Part shown: piece by piece, positions 34,926 through 48,100 of the stretch
Layout: each line of letters begins with the position of its first letter
How positions within the stretch are numbered: the first letter of the stretch is position 1
Assembly: GCA_020746875.1 (NCBI GenBank)
Contig: JAGTJL010000005.1
Location: 2,666,001-2,730,000, forward strand
DNA: 64,000 nt
Source: Rhexocercosporidium sp. MPI-PUGE-AT-0058
Taxonomy: Eukaryota; Ascomycota; Leotiomycetes; Helotiales
Direction of reading: 5' to 3'
Program-made: the position numbers and the translations under genes
The notes under the pieces: generated by a model
Told to the model about the DNA's origin: nothing
Databases searched by the model: none
Seen by the model: the letters and a program-made list of their open reading frames with translations, nothing else

Positions 34926-36405
34926 ATGGCCACATTTGAGCATCTCTATCAGAGCTCAAATAGTGAGATACCTTGACCAAATATGTGTGGGAGGTAATGC
35001 TAGTGCCAATGGATAGAGGACGAGCTGGTAATGAAATGTTGCAGACAAAAGTGCAGGGACTGGATGAGGCTCAAAACCCTAAGGTCGAGAAGTAGAGATG
35101 CAAAGTGTAGCCTTGATTTGAGCCACAGAGGCTGACGTGGACGATACCTTTGATTGGAGTTCTCACAATCTCAAGAGCGAAGATGCCCGCGTTACCTACC
35201 TGATTATGGATTCCCTTCAGTGGCTTCCAACATGGCACTGGCGTCCGAAGAAATTGCTCCCGTCCTATTTCCTTGGAGGTGCAACATCGCTCAGTGTTCT
35301 AGCTGGCACGATTGCAATCGACCTTGAGGTTGGAACTTTCCAGATTGATAATTCAAGAAGAAGGATAGATGGTACCGCTCGAATCAACCCTTGAAATCAA
35401 AACTCGGGTTGCGCATAAGTCCATTGAGATTGAAGAGGTCGTGCCAGAACTCTGGGCATCTTAAACATCTAAGCTTGTGCGAGCGTATCACCAGAATGGT
35501 ACTTTTCAGAAGCCAGGGTGGAAGACATCGCTAATGCGATTAAACATTGGGAAGAACGCAAGCAGGATGACCTGAGGAAGTTGCCAGCGCTGATTAGAAA
35601 GATCGTCGATCTCGTAAAGGAGCGCGGTGGTAACGCTGTCCTCAAACATAATGTAGCGGGAGACAAGCTGGTGCTCTCCAAGGTTGAAAGGAAAGAAATG
35701 TTGCCGAAAGACTTATGTTCGAAATGGGATGATGTGTCTAATCTTCCTAAGGAGATTGGAACTCAAAATGACGGTACCCAAGAACCTGAGAGTGCTCAAA
35801 CAGGGCAAACGAGCATTTCTACGGTAAGGCATATTCCAAAAACGCGACTATAGAGACGAGGCGAAGGACGGCATGAAGCTTTTTAATGCAGTGTTATTCG
35901 TTGTGTCTCACACAGGGATATTCAAGTGCCGTACAAAGCGGATGATTCGTGTTGCCTACGAGGAGCAATTCAGAGTGACGTACAAGCAAAGAGCAAGACT
36001 GGATCAGTGGGAGAAGGACGAAGCTGCCGACTATGCAGTAGATGTGACCACCGATGAATTCTCGCCAGCCACTCTCTCTTTTTCGTTTAACATAATTCCA
36101 GTGGATCGTACTTTGCTCATATTCGAATTCTTTATTCCTGAGCTTGAACCATCCTCATCATGTTCGGCTACTGCTGAATGCGAACGCTGTCAAGATGAGA
36201 TCTGAATAACCATTGGGATCATCGGACAAAAGAGACATTCCAAACGATATATGACAGAGTGAAGTCTCTCCTCAATAACAGACCCCGTGGATGGAAGAAA
36301 GACATGCAAGGAGCGATGCGGTCACTGAAGGAGGACTTCTTCACGAAGCAAGGGGGAAAGCCTCTGAAGCGGGGGCGAAGGGCTGGGGTTAAGGTTCGTG
36401 TTTGA
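34926..36405 (+). pseudogene. Decayed gene of an uncharacterised protein
   Basis: Pieces of one protein appear in successive frames. A start at 34,926 reads M-A-T-F-E-H-L-Y-Q-S and soon stops. D-D-T-F-D-W-S-S-H-N-L and D-S-L-Q-W-L-P-T-W-H follow at 35,137-35,230. E-I-K-T-R-V-A-H-K-S-I-E-I-E-E-V-V-P-E-L-W follows from 35,392, ending at TAA 35,462-35,464 (probably CAA originally) and resuming in frame with T-S-K-L-V-R-A-Y-H. A one-base shift near 35,505-35,512 leads to V-E-D-I-A-N-A-I-K-H-W and a lysine-rich stretch to 35,853. Further frames run 35,873-36,205 and to a stop at 36,403-36,405. I have the impression of a large hypothetical protein family seen in ascomycetes but cannot name it. Several frameshifts plus a stop make a working gene unlikely. 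Confidence 0.5.
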
Positions 36406-36617
36406 AGGATACAAGCTCTCCTGTAAGGTAGCGGATGCATAGGATGTAAGAGGTTAATATTTTCATTTCCCAACCCTAAGTTCGCTTGCTTCTACACCCA
36501 AATAAGCTTTCCTGCTCTCTGATACTGCGCCTTCCATCATCTTCCATATGTATCTTCTGTGCCGGTTCAATCTAAATATCAGATGCAGGCTGGCCACTAA
36601 GTCAGTCAGTCAGTTAT
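36406..36617. other. Transition from low-copy DNA into the hAT relic
   Basis: Composition falls from normal to very AT-rich near 36,650. Just before the presumed hAT end there is a run of (a/g)gtcagtcagtcagtta at 36,599-36,616. Nothing else is recognised. Confidence 0.4.
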
Positions 36618-39600
36618 CAGTTGAAGATATATTCACAACTTATTAACTGACCTAAAATCGCTATAACTGATTAACTGACTAATGAGATATTTGGGAGTTA
36701 ATAAGTTAGTTCTAAAAATAAAATATATTATATATCGAGAAGTACAGCTTTATAAGCGCCAGCAAACACAATTGCTCTCCTATTGACCTAATTTTTTAAG
36801 CATTCCTAATGCCATAAAGTTATTCCTAATAATTAAGAGCTCTCTGCAGTTGTTTACTTTACGCAAAACGAGAATATTCGCTTACACTCAAAGCTCATAA
36901 CTAGAATAACTAAAAAATCAAACGCTATTACTACTAATTCAGGCCATTCCTTCTCCTTTTGTTTTCAATGCTTTAACGCACTGATTCCGTCAACTAATCC
37001 CTCTTAAAGATATTAATAATATTAATTTCTACGGCTTATAATCGTTAAAGTAACGCGCTTTAGTATCGGTTTAGCGTTTATAACCATATCTCTTAAGAGA
37101 AAGCGTGGAAGTTACTATTAATTAGCTAGCTTAAGGAAAAGAATAGCGCCACGAGCATTTCCAGGTAATTTATATTCGTTCTCCTATAACCTCTTAAATA
37201 AGGCTTTTTCATTTAACATAAAAAAAGCTATATTTTCAGTCTAATTCTTTTCAAAAAAGGACTATTTAAAGCTAAAGTAAAGAACTATCGAGGCTTGCCA
37301 CGCAATAGAATTGTCAGTCTTTTTATATTATTTCAAAATAGCTTCCTAAGCCAAAGTAATAAACTATTATATGCCTTCGTTTTCATTAAACTCTCCGCGT
37401 TTGACTTATAGCTCTAGCTTTTCAAAGTAGCCAAGAATATACTCTAAAACATAATAACGTCTCTTAAAGAGCTCTATAAGATAGCGTATCTCCCTCTTCC
37501 TATAAGTCCGCGTTACCTTTGAGGTCTTTAGTGAGTCGGAATAGCGGTTCTAGCTAGTCTATAATCACTTCTAAAGTCTCCCATTCCAATGGCGATAAGT
37601 AGTCGTTAGCAAATATCTCTTAATTTAAAAGCTCTATAAAAACACGTAATTTAAAAGCGTAACGTCTCACCCCTGCTTTTGGCCCACCCCTACATTTGGC
37701 CCACCTCGCGTAATTCTAATACTTGACATTCAACACCTAATAACTTTATATTCCGTTAACTTATATATAAGATATTATAGAATCTGATTCTCCTCCTAAT
37801 TCTAGTTCTAGAGACTCAATTTGACATTCTCTAGCTGCGATTTGAGCCTCCTTAATAGCACGTGTTATAGCGAACTTAGAATTTGGACTAGTTCGGACCT
37901 TTTGCCTTTTCTTTAGCCTCAATTACTCTAATCTCTCTTCTAACTCTTTAATTCTTATATTTACCTTCCTTAATTCGTAGTCTTTTTTATTAATTCCCTT
38001 TATAACCTTTTTAAAAAACAAACGTTACGTTAAAAGTTAATTATATAATCCGCTAACTAAAATACGAATTTATACGTATAAATCTTTCTTAGCCCTTAGA
38101 GTTTAAACCTTAATTAAAATATTAAATACCTCCGGAAGTAATACTAGCAGCTCTTAAGGCTTTAAAAGAAATGTATTTGTCGAGTTATTACTATTTTCTA
38201 GTAATAAAGGGCTCATTAAAAGCTTAGCTACAAATACCGGCCATAATCCCGTAATTCTCTACTCCGCCTTAATATTAAAAGAAATAATACTCTCTTAACG
38301 GGCCTTTTAATAATAAATAAGGAAGTTACGTTTACTAATTGAAATAAAGTCAATTAAAGAACTCAACTTTTGCAATTCTTTCCGGTAAGCACGCTTTAAA
38401 ACAAAGAAAACCGTCAAATCTAAAAGTTATAAGACGTATAATATATGTACGAGTAAGAATAAAAGGTATATATTATGTTTAAGGTACTTCTAAAGGAATT
38501 CCGTAGTCTTATAGCTCCCGTGACCGTTTAAAATAAGAAATCTTACTAAATGATCACGTGGATCCGTTTAAGGAATAAACACTTTTACCAGCTATTTAAG
38601 AGCCGTATCGTCGGTCGTCCACTTATTATCGGTTGCAGCGAAGTTCCAGTCGTTGAATACGTCTAATTAAGACGGAAACCACTACTATTACATTGATTTT
38701 CCCTTATAAATTACAAGAAGTTATGTGAAGACCCCTGTAGCAAAGATACACTTAATGATTATCGTCCAAACACGTGAACCTAGCTATTTTCCTTAAATCT
38801 TACGGCTCTTAACGCTCCTTATAACATATCCGTTAAGATTATAGCCTTCCATAATACTAGTCTCGTCTATATTCTATCGTTAATAAGTTAAAATAGCTTT
38901 AATAGCCGGAATCTCTAATTTTTGGAACTACGGCCTAATAACTTCAGAATAAGCGGCATTAACACGTATAAAATCAACGTATATTTGCCTCTTAGTCTTT
39001 AGAATAGAATTGCGTGCCAAAAACCGTGTCATCTAGTGTTTTCCTAGTAGTAAGTAGTCTCTTTAAAGCGCTAAAAGTCTCTCTCCAAATACCTTAATCT
39101 ATGTATACGTAACTCTATAGCCAAGAGACTCCTAAGTCAAAATCTAATTAGTTAATCGATTCTTTATCACCGTAGGTAGCCTTTACAAGTAATTAAAGGC
39201 CTCTTTACGTGATTAAGTCGTCTTATTGCGATAGCGGAGTGTTAACCTTGGAATACCCTACTCTAGACATGCCTTTCGTAAAGACTTGCTATTTGCAACC
39301 TCTTCAAGAACACATATAACGTCGTACTCAGTATATTCAAGCTTCATAATGAAAATAATACGAATCCCAAATTTAAAAAGAATCGATTAAAGAATAAAAA
39401 AGTAATTAAATATTCAAGTTAGTAAGTATGAAAAGCGGTGAACTAAGCGAGGTGGGCCAAATGTAGGAGTGGGCCAAAAGCAGGGGTGAGACGTTATACG
39501 TTAAGAGCTTCACGTAATTCAAGACCGCGACGAATCATTAAGTATATAACATTCCAGCGTACTCCTCCGTTAATAATAAGCTTTTACTCCTTGCCTTTAG

Positions 39601-41327
39601 CCTTATTAATATTAAGTATTATTTAGAGATCCATAAACAACTCTATACGCTTTCCTGAAGCTAAAACGTATTATATTAAGTTATATAGCTTTCCAACCTC
39701 TCTACGACGTCTTTAAAGCTAACGTCTACCTTTAAGGCTAGCCTCCTTATAGTCTCAATCGAATAAAGCCTTATCTTAACCGAATAAGTATACTTTAGCA
39801 ATAAGATTAAATACGTAGCCTATATAACGTAATCTTTTCTCTTTAAGGTCAAATTCCTACTGTCGGCCAAGCTCTACGAGAGTAATATCATTATTTATTA
39901 TATTATTAAAGACGAACTAATTAAAGTTATATTTTATAATTCCAAATCGTTTAAGTAAAAGAAAAAGAATAAAATATTATTTTATAAAAGGTAAGCCTTA
40001 AAAAGAGTATTAAAGAAAGGGATATATATTAATACTAGTCTTGCTATAGCTTGGCAACTCAGAAAGTCTAATTAAGTGTATAACTCCCTAATAGTCATAA
40101 TTAACAAAATATATAATAACATTAAGTATATTAATCTTTTCTTTCTTAGATCCCCAGCCGTTAAAAGTAATAATAACCTTAGACTTAGCGTTACGAATCT
40201 CTTTAATAATTGTAAGTTTAAAGTACGCAAAGTATTTATAAATCTAGCTTTTTATAATAAAATATAACGAAAGTATAGCTTTTACAGCATTTATATTAGT
40301 GATTTTAAAGCACTGAATTAGTCGTTTGGAAGCTGGTTTGCGGTGTTTTACGCCTTCGCAGATGATCCATTTAAAGAAAGTATTATAGAACTTTTGCTAA
40401 CGAAAAGGGATAACTTAATTATACGCATTATTAACTATTCCGGACGCCTGGAACGTCTCTACTATACTCTTTTGCCTCTATATATTTTCTTCTTCGTTTA
40501 ATATATGCTTTTCGTAAAGATAGCGCTTTATATTATTAAGAGTATTAGCGTTAAAGTGAAATTCTAACTCGCGACTAAAGACTTTATCGTAATAGCCTAC
40601 TTAATTAGTCAAGTACTCTGCAGATTTATATAAAAAATATATATAAAGCTTATAACACTAATATATTAAATTCCTAGCCTTAAGAATATTTGACAAAGTA
40701 TAGCTAAGCTTCCACACCCAAACGGTTCTTAATCTCTTAAAAGCTCCTACTAATACTTTCCTCTTACAAATCTTTAAAAGTATAGCTTCCGGTCGTTAAA
40801 GAGAAACTCTTTAAAGTCGTATAAAAAGTAATTTATTTTATTACTCTCCTTTTAAAGCTAAAAGGGGTTATAAAACTCATTATAATATAGTATAAGCCTC
40901 TTACATCGGTCTCGTAACACCTTTAATTAAAGCGGCCCTTCAGGCGTCGACTTACTTATTATTTAAATTAAAACGTCCGGAATAACTCGAGAAAGTGCTA
41001 TAGATATTATATTTTCGTTTATATTAAATAAATTAATAATAAATGCGTGAGATAAGGCCATTTTATTAAAGTTATAATAATAAATAATAAAAATACGTAT
41101 AATTTTACGATCCGGGTATTTAAACTTTCCTAAAGGTTATGCTTAATCACGATATTTACTAATCAGAGGCCTAGAAGCTAGTTTAGCGAAGCGGCCGCCC
41201 TTACCAAAAATATTCTAGGCATTATAATACTCCTCTAAAAAGATAAATATCACACTACTCCTTATTTAAAAATCACTAAAAATATATATATTAACTTATA
41301 AGCAACTAATTTAAATATCTTTAACTG
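36618..41327 (-). mobile_element. hAT-superfamily transposon relic
   Basis: On the minus strand, around 37,520-37,590, a broken frame reads W-E-T-L-E-V-I-I-D-x-L-E-P-L-F-R-L-T-K-D-L, with F-Y-C-V-A-S-L-D further on (about 37,300). At 36,895-36,785 comes M-S-F-E-C-K-R-I-F-S and, past stops, E-C-L-K-N. These are the pattern and order of hAT transposases, ending in the hAT dimerisation domain. The borders are estimates from short inverted similarity (cagttgaagatat at 36,618-36,630; atatctttaactg at 41,315-41,327). The expected 8-bp duplication was not found. Element G is inserted at 37,660; the N-terminal half lies at 39,497-41,327 and is too decayed to read. Confidence 0.65.
37662..39494 (-). 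mobile_element. Fot1/pogo-like DNA transposon, 1833 bp (element G)
   Basis: Inverted repeats of about 50 bp (acgtctcacccctgcttttg inward) are flanked by TA at 37,660-37,661 and 39,495-39,496. The minus strand near 38,500-38,545 reads L-I-L-N-G-H-G-S-Y-K-T-T-E-F, the second-Asp block with Asp to Asn. It is the same family as element F, with almost equal length and alignable interior, but its terminal repeats differ in the sub-terminal blocks (tttggcccacc against attccgcccacc). Confidence 0.87.
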
Positions 41328-41608
41328 ACTAGCGTATTTAATAATATATTGTCGTATAGGCACGGGCAGCTGCTCTCTTGGCACTGCACGTGACCTAATT
41401 AGGTTCTGTTACTGTAGACCGCCTTTAAGAAAACAATTGTCTTCTCCTAATTCTTAAAGCTTTTAAAATAATAATTAATCACTTTAATTTAATTACAATT
41501 GCTTATAATGCTTTAATTCACTTTTACATTATAGTTATGAGCCCCGTTAATAAAGTTATTAAGTTAATATTCTTCCCTTTATGCGCTATTAATTTAAATA
41601 AAGCCTAT

Positions 41609-41889
41609 TATGGAGGGGAAAACACTAAGTACATAACAAAAGGGTAGCAAAGCAAGTGCCGGAGGGTAAACGTAGGAAATACCTATTTAACGAATACTAG
41701 AAATATTATATATTTAAGGAATATAATTTATTAAAAGAGGGAAGAGGTATAGTTTGAATAAGAAAGAAAAGTTATAATAGTAAAAATCGTTATTATTATT
41801 AAAAGATATTGCCTTAAAGGCTATCTTAAATACAATAAGATACAGCTCAATCACGTGACAAATAGGCTTTTAAGGTCAACTTTATCATA
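41609..41889 (-). repeat. 3' LTR of element C
   Basis: 281 bp. The outer end tatggaggggaaaacac is mildly changed; the inner end is decayed to tttatcata in place of cccaccaca. Confidence 0.87.
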
Positions 41890-44800
41890 TGCGTCCCTCC
41901 TTTAGAAAACTTATACTCGACCTCAAGTAAAGAAATAAAAACTAATATTATAGCTTTAAAGCTTTAAATACTTAAAGGAAAATATATTTAAGTAAAGATA
42001 AGTAAATATCAAGTAACCTGCACCTCACCTTTAGAAGCAAATAATCGTTTCGCTTAGCACCTTTAAATATCGTCTTTTATTTTATTACTCTTTTTTCTTT
42101 TTTTCCTTTTTAATAATTTTATTACTCTTTTTTATAATATTCTTAAAGAAGCTTTACGCGTCTTTTTACTTTTATATTAGTCTTTTTATATCTTTTAATA
42201 TTTATCGCATTATTTCTACCGCTTAAACTTATTTTCTTAAACATTATATTTAAGTAAACTTTAATTTTAATAAAATTAAAGTAATTCCTTTAAAATAAAT
42301 CGGCGTATAATTAGTATTTTAAATAAGTTCCTGACTCCTTTCCTTACGGCGTAAAGACTGGCTTTTTTTATAAAATAAAGATCAATCCTTATAACGCGTC
42401 GAATTCGTTAATATTCTTTTATACCTTAAGTTAACGTATTTTTAACGACTTTACTTCTTTTTTATACTCTTACTTTAATAAATCTTCCATAAACTTTCTT
42501 AACTTTTTAATTATTATTAAAAACAAAAAAGAATATATTAAAAGTATATTAAAAAAGTAAGAATATATAAATATATAAAATTAAAAGTAAATAATAATCG
42601 GAGGACGGTCTTCTTACTTTTGAAATTCAAAGCATAATAAAGAAGTAAAAAGAAGCCAATCGGAGCATCTCTTTTCTTAACTTAATTAAGTCTCTTTTTC
42701 ACTTTTATCTTCTTTTTTTTATTCTTACTTCTTTAATAAATTAATATTAAATAATAATAAAATCGGTCTTAAGTAGTTCCCCTTTTTTTTATTTTAACGG
42801 TTATTATATTAAATAAAAGCGCCGATAATACTTTAATAACTTTTTATTATATCTTCTTATTATTCTTTAATAAATAAATAAATTATTATAAGCGGCTGAG
42901 ATTTATTATATTTAAAGAAAAAAGAAAAGAAATATTATATTTTATATATTAACTTTAAGCTACTTAATCTTCTTCGCGATCTCTCTCTTTTCCTCGCAGT
43001 AAATTACGAGATAAAAGCTTCTTAAGAATAACTCTTAAAGCTTTAATAAGTTATAAGCTATCTTAAACCGCTTTTATCGTCGCTTTCCTTCGACTTACTT
43101 CTTATTATTAATTAATTAAAAGAAGTAAAAAGCTAAAAGTAAGTTCCTTCTCGTTCGACATCGCTAATTTCCAAATCTTAATATTTCTTTAATACGATTT
43201 AAAAACTTAAAGTAAAAGCGTAGCTTTAATTGCCTTATTAAAATAAGAAGTGTCTTTAACCTCGTTAATTATTTTAAGCTTTTATTAATTATATTATAAG
43301 CAACCTCTAAATTAATAATATCGAGCTTTCCGGAAGTTTTTTTTCACTAAAGTAACCCCTTTTTTATTTAAAAGTAAAGTTCTCTTTTAAAAAACTTTAT
43401 ATTAATACAACTTTATAATAACTCTAAAAGTAATAAAAACATTCCCCGAACACTTTTATAAGCCGGTATAAGCTGAGCCGGATTCTAAGTCTAAAGAAGA
43501 AGTAAATATATTTTAAAAGCAAAAGTAATAGTATTCTTTCTTAATTAATTAATATTCTTAATTTAAGAGTCCGAGGACTAATATCTGGCTAAGAAAAGCT
43601 CTTAACTTAAAGTTTAATTAATTTATTTAATAAGAGACAGTCTTATAAAAATAAAATTAAAGGAATACTTATAAATAACTTAAATACTTATAATAAAGCA
43701 TTATTTACTCGCTTAAGTCTTTTATAAAGTTATTACCGCGACGGAATTATAATAATAATATTTAAATTCTAATAAGCGAGATTTCAAAACAATTAAGGAA
43801 AAGGCGTATAATTTAAATTAATTAAAATCTCCTTTTATACGGAATAATTCTACTTATTTTATTATTTTAAAATTAATTAATTAAAATTCTAAAGAAATGA
43901 AATTATTATTATTTTAATACTTTAATACGTTATTTAAAATAACTTAAGGCAAGCTTAATTTATTACGGTACTTAATTCGCTATCTTATACTTTTACTCTT
44001 AATTAAGTTATTATTACTAATACTTAGGCAGCGTAAAGGCCTAGACTTAGCAGCCGTCGATTAAGAGAATTTATAAAGTTTAATAATAACTTTTACGTTA
44101 AACTTTAAGCTCGCGACAACTCGATTGCTAATTTCCGAAGATTAATAATTTAATTAAAAATAAAGTATTTATAATATAAAAGATTAAAGACGTAAAAGAG
44201 ATATAGAAAAGCTAGAGATTTACAACTTATTAACCGTACTTACTCTGCCCGTCTTTAATTTAACCGTCACGGTCTCGGAGTACTAGGCTTTGTTTTTAAA
44301 TACATTATATTAGAGTTGTTAATATTTAAATAAACCTTTTATATTATTAATAATAAATTTAATAATCTTTATTATTAATATAAGGCAATTATAGTAGTTT
44401 ATTTCCCTCGTAATAACCTATAACTTGTCGCGCGCTCTATTATCTATTTAAATATATAAATTAGTTTTATTCATTTAGTTTTACAAACTCTTTTAAATTT
44501 TAAATCGTTTAATTATACGTAACCTCTTAATTATTATATATTTTCTTTTTAAACTAATAGCTTATTTATTATAACCTTAAGAGTTATTTTAATTAAAGTA
44601 AATCTTTCTTATTATAAAGTATTTAAGTAATATTAAAGAAGAATTTCTAGTCTTCGACTACTTTTAGGGACTTATTATATAAGCTTACTTCGGCAGTATA
44701 TTTCGGAGGGTTATTATTTTTAGCGCCTGACTTATTAATATATTAAGATTATTAACGCTTTAAAACGGTTCGTTAAAAGAATTTTATTTAACTTATTATT

Positions 44801-46119
44801 TAACTTTTTTTAAAATTTAATAAAAAGTAAGTGCTCGATTGGATTTTATTCTTTTATAACGTAAGCTATAATCGACTTAATTTAATTAAATTACTTCACG
44901 AGGCTAAAACTCTTTTTGAGTTTCTTAAAGGCTTTTTTAGTTTTATAAAATATTAATAATTACTATATTTACAGGCTTTCGAGCTTATACGTCTAGCGTT
45001 AATAATATTGAATTATTTAAAAAGTAACTACCGTAAATATATTATTTAGCTCAACTGGGATACTAGTATTATTATTACGAAACGACTTATAAATATAATC
45101 GGAAAGTATTTATAAGCGTAGATAATATTCGAAGTACTAAGGGGATTTTTTATCGTTTAAAAGAGAGCTCTTAGTATTTTAGTATATGCCTTTATTATTA
45201 TGCCTTAATCTTTGTCCCTCCCGTAAGATATAAAAGGTACGTCTTCGTCATAATTTAGCGTTCGATAACGCTAAGCGACGAACTATAAGAATTATAATAA
45301 GAAGTAATTAATAATATTAATCGTGGCGATTAAACTACTCGCTAAAAGAATAAATAACGATTTAATATTAACTTCGTTTCATATGAATTAGCCTTTTAAA
45401 TATTTTAATAATAATTCTATTGTTTTATATAACTTATTTTATAAGCTTTTTAAAGTCTTTAAGGCCTTATAAATTTCGCTCCTCGAGACTGAGTTTAAGC
45501 TAATCTTTATTATTATTATATTAAATTATTACTAAAAGCTCGTCGTCTTTATAATAAATAAAGCGCTCTCGTTTATAAAATAATTTAAGGCAATTAATTA
45601 TAAAAGTACCGCGGAAGAATATACCGTCGACTCTTAACTCTTTTAACTTATAATAACTCTTTTTAAAAAAGGCCTCGTAAATTTCGTAAAATCTTAGCTA
45701 TTAAAAGTCAAGCTTTTTATTCCTTAATATATCGATTTCCTAAATAAAGTCGTGCCTAAATATTAAGTCTTTAACTTATAATAGCTTATTTCGAATATCC
45801 CTTTTTACGTCGAAAGCTTCTTTCCCTTCTTATTTACGGCGTATCTTTTAAAGCCTAACTTCTTTTATATTATTATTCCGCATTTAATATTAAAAAGTTT
45901 AAATATAAATTAAATTATTAATACTCTTAATATCTTCCGAGAAGAGGCTTTTCTAAATAAAATAACGTATTTCGATAAGAAAAACTAATTCTTTATTATA
46001 AATTATATAAAAGAAGGTATAATCTATAAGTCTATAAACTATAATACGGTCAGCGAACAAAACCGTTAATAAGTTATTTATTTAATCTCCTCTTATTTTA
46101 AATAAAACATTTTTAATAA

Positions 46120-48100
46120 GGCCATATCCCCGCTCGATTATATTATTAGCTTTTACGTTATAAGCCGATATTTAAATTCGTCGAATTTCTACTTTATTTA
46201 ATAAATTAATAACTTCGCTTATATTCTTTATACCTCCATCGACTACCAGCTTTTAAAACAGCTTATATTAGTAAATAATATCTTATTAAATAAAATCAGC
46301 GATACCTTTAGCCTCTTTTAAAGCAAGCGCCTTAGCTTCGACCTAACCGCTTATATCGTTTCAAGCGATAATAAAATACTTTTTCCCGTTTTATATTAAT
46401 ATAAAAGTAATATTTAACGCTTATTTTTTTATAAGTCCGTTCAAAGTAATTAAAACTATAAATTCTTTTTATCGCTTAGTATTACGTAATATATACTTAT
46501 TATATATTTTAATAAATTCCGCGGAGTCCTTAAAACAGCCTTTCTAAAAATAGCGCTAGGAAATGCGGTAATATATGCTTTCCTTTCCTTTATAGCCGGA
46601 GCTATTATAATAGCTTCGCAAAATATATGCTTTATTTTTATCGGTATCGATAACGAGTTTAATAAATGCGCCTTTTAATAAAAGTCTTTAAATACGCTAG
46701 TTATAAACTCTATATAATAATGCTTCTTTTTTAAATATATAAAAGGCTTTTAAGTTTATACTTTTCGGAGTTTTAAGCGTAATTAAATAAATAATTATCT
46801 TTTAATAATACTCCTTATAATATTTTAAAAATATTAATAGATCCGCTTTACTCTCTTAATCTATACTCGAGTCGCTATTAAATATTACTTAATCGTTCGA
46901 CCTATCTCGCAGTTCTTAGACTTTTTACTTTATATTAATAAGAATATCGCGTCTTTAAGTTAATTCAAAGTTATTAAAAATCTCTAGCTTTTTTATTAAG
47001 TCTTCCGTGCTTTCCGCTTTCACTAGGCAAATTCCAATTATATTAAGCTTAATTAAAATTTAATCCTTATTGTTATTATTTTTAATATCTTCCTTAATAT
47101 TCTTAAAGTATTTAAGTCTTTTTAAAAAAGCATTTATTACTATATATATAGCACCTTTAATATAGCGCACTTCGAAGTCGAAAAGCCTAATCCAGGCGAG
47201 CCAGCAAGTAAATATCGCATTAAAGTAGTCGTAAATAACTCCTTTAAATTAAATAATAAAAGTATTTATATTAGTCTTTATAATAAAATAAACTCTTATA
47301 AGTTAGATTTTAAGCTTTTTAAAAATTAAGAATATACCTTTATATTCTCTTTTTATAACGTTATAATCTCGTTTTGCCTTCGTCTAAAAGCTACTCTTAT
47401 ACCTCGCTAATTTAAGTTTATTATTTTTCGAGTCACGCTAACTAAGGAAACTACTTTATCCGACTTTATTAAAGTTTATAAAAACAACGATTTCGCTAAC
47501 GCCCTTAAAGTAATTAATATTATAAAATATTAAAAAAGAATACAAGATATTTTAAAAGGTTTTTATTATTTAATTATAAATTACAGAGTTTTATATAAAT
47601 TTAACTCTTTTTTTAATAAAGTCGTATAACGACTTAACTAATAAACAAAAGTCTTTAATTTAAATATAAAAGTAAGTAATTAAATTTAAAAATCTTTTAA
47701 CTTTTATAATATTCTTAAATTCTTTTCATTTTTATATTTTAATTAAATATATAACTGAAAGTTTTCTTCTTTATAAATTATATACGTAACTAACGACATT
47801 TATATTATTACGACAGAACTGCGATTTAAGGCCTATAGTAGTTCCAGCGCGCTTAAAACGTTCTAGCGTCTTATTAAGATTAAGAAAGTGCTTAAAGACG
47901 AATTAGCGAATTTTAAGCCGTACTTCCTTTCGATTATAATTTATATATAATCTTTTTACGTTAATATCGTTTAAGAACGACATTATAATAAAAGGCATAA
48001 TATCTTTTAATATTTTATCGATTATTCTTATAAACTAAATAATAAAGTTTATAACTCCTTAAGGTAACGTCGTATTTTAGACTAATTTAATATTAAGTAT
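46120..48100 (-). pseudogene. Pol of element C: reverse transcriptase, RNase H and integrase remains
   Basis: Read on the minus strand from high to low coordinates. At 48,035-47,948 comes R-I-I-D-K-I-L-K-D-I-M-P-F then L-N-D-I-N-V-K-R, the reverse transcriptase block that in related fungal elements has Asp-Asp. At 47,840-47,815 comes G-L-K-S-Q-F-C-R-N. At 47,185-47,110 comes L-F-D-F-E-V-R-Y-I-K-G, the end of RNase H. At 46,450-46,120 lies the integrase core with V-E-A-K-A-L-A-L-K, V-V-D-G-G and V-S/I-S-A-Y-N-V-K-A-N-N-I-I-E-R-G. The order RT-RH-IN is that of Ty3/gypsy. Many stops. Confidence 0.78.

Noticed and set aside
40076..40267. 63-codon + strand frame in the hAT relic
   Set aside because: Opposite to the transposase strand and rich in Asn/Ile/Lys from AT-rich DNA; no domain.
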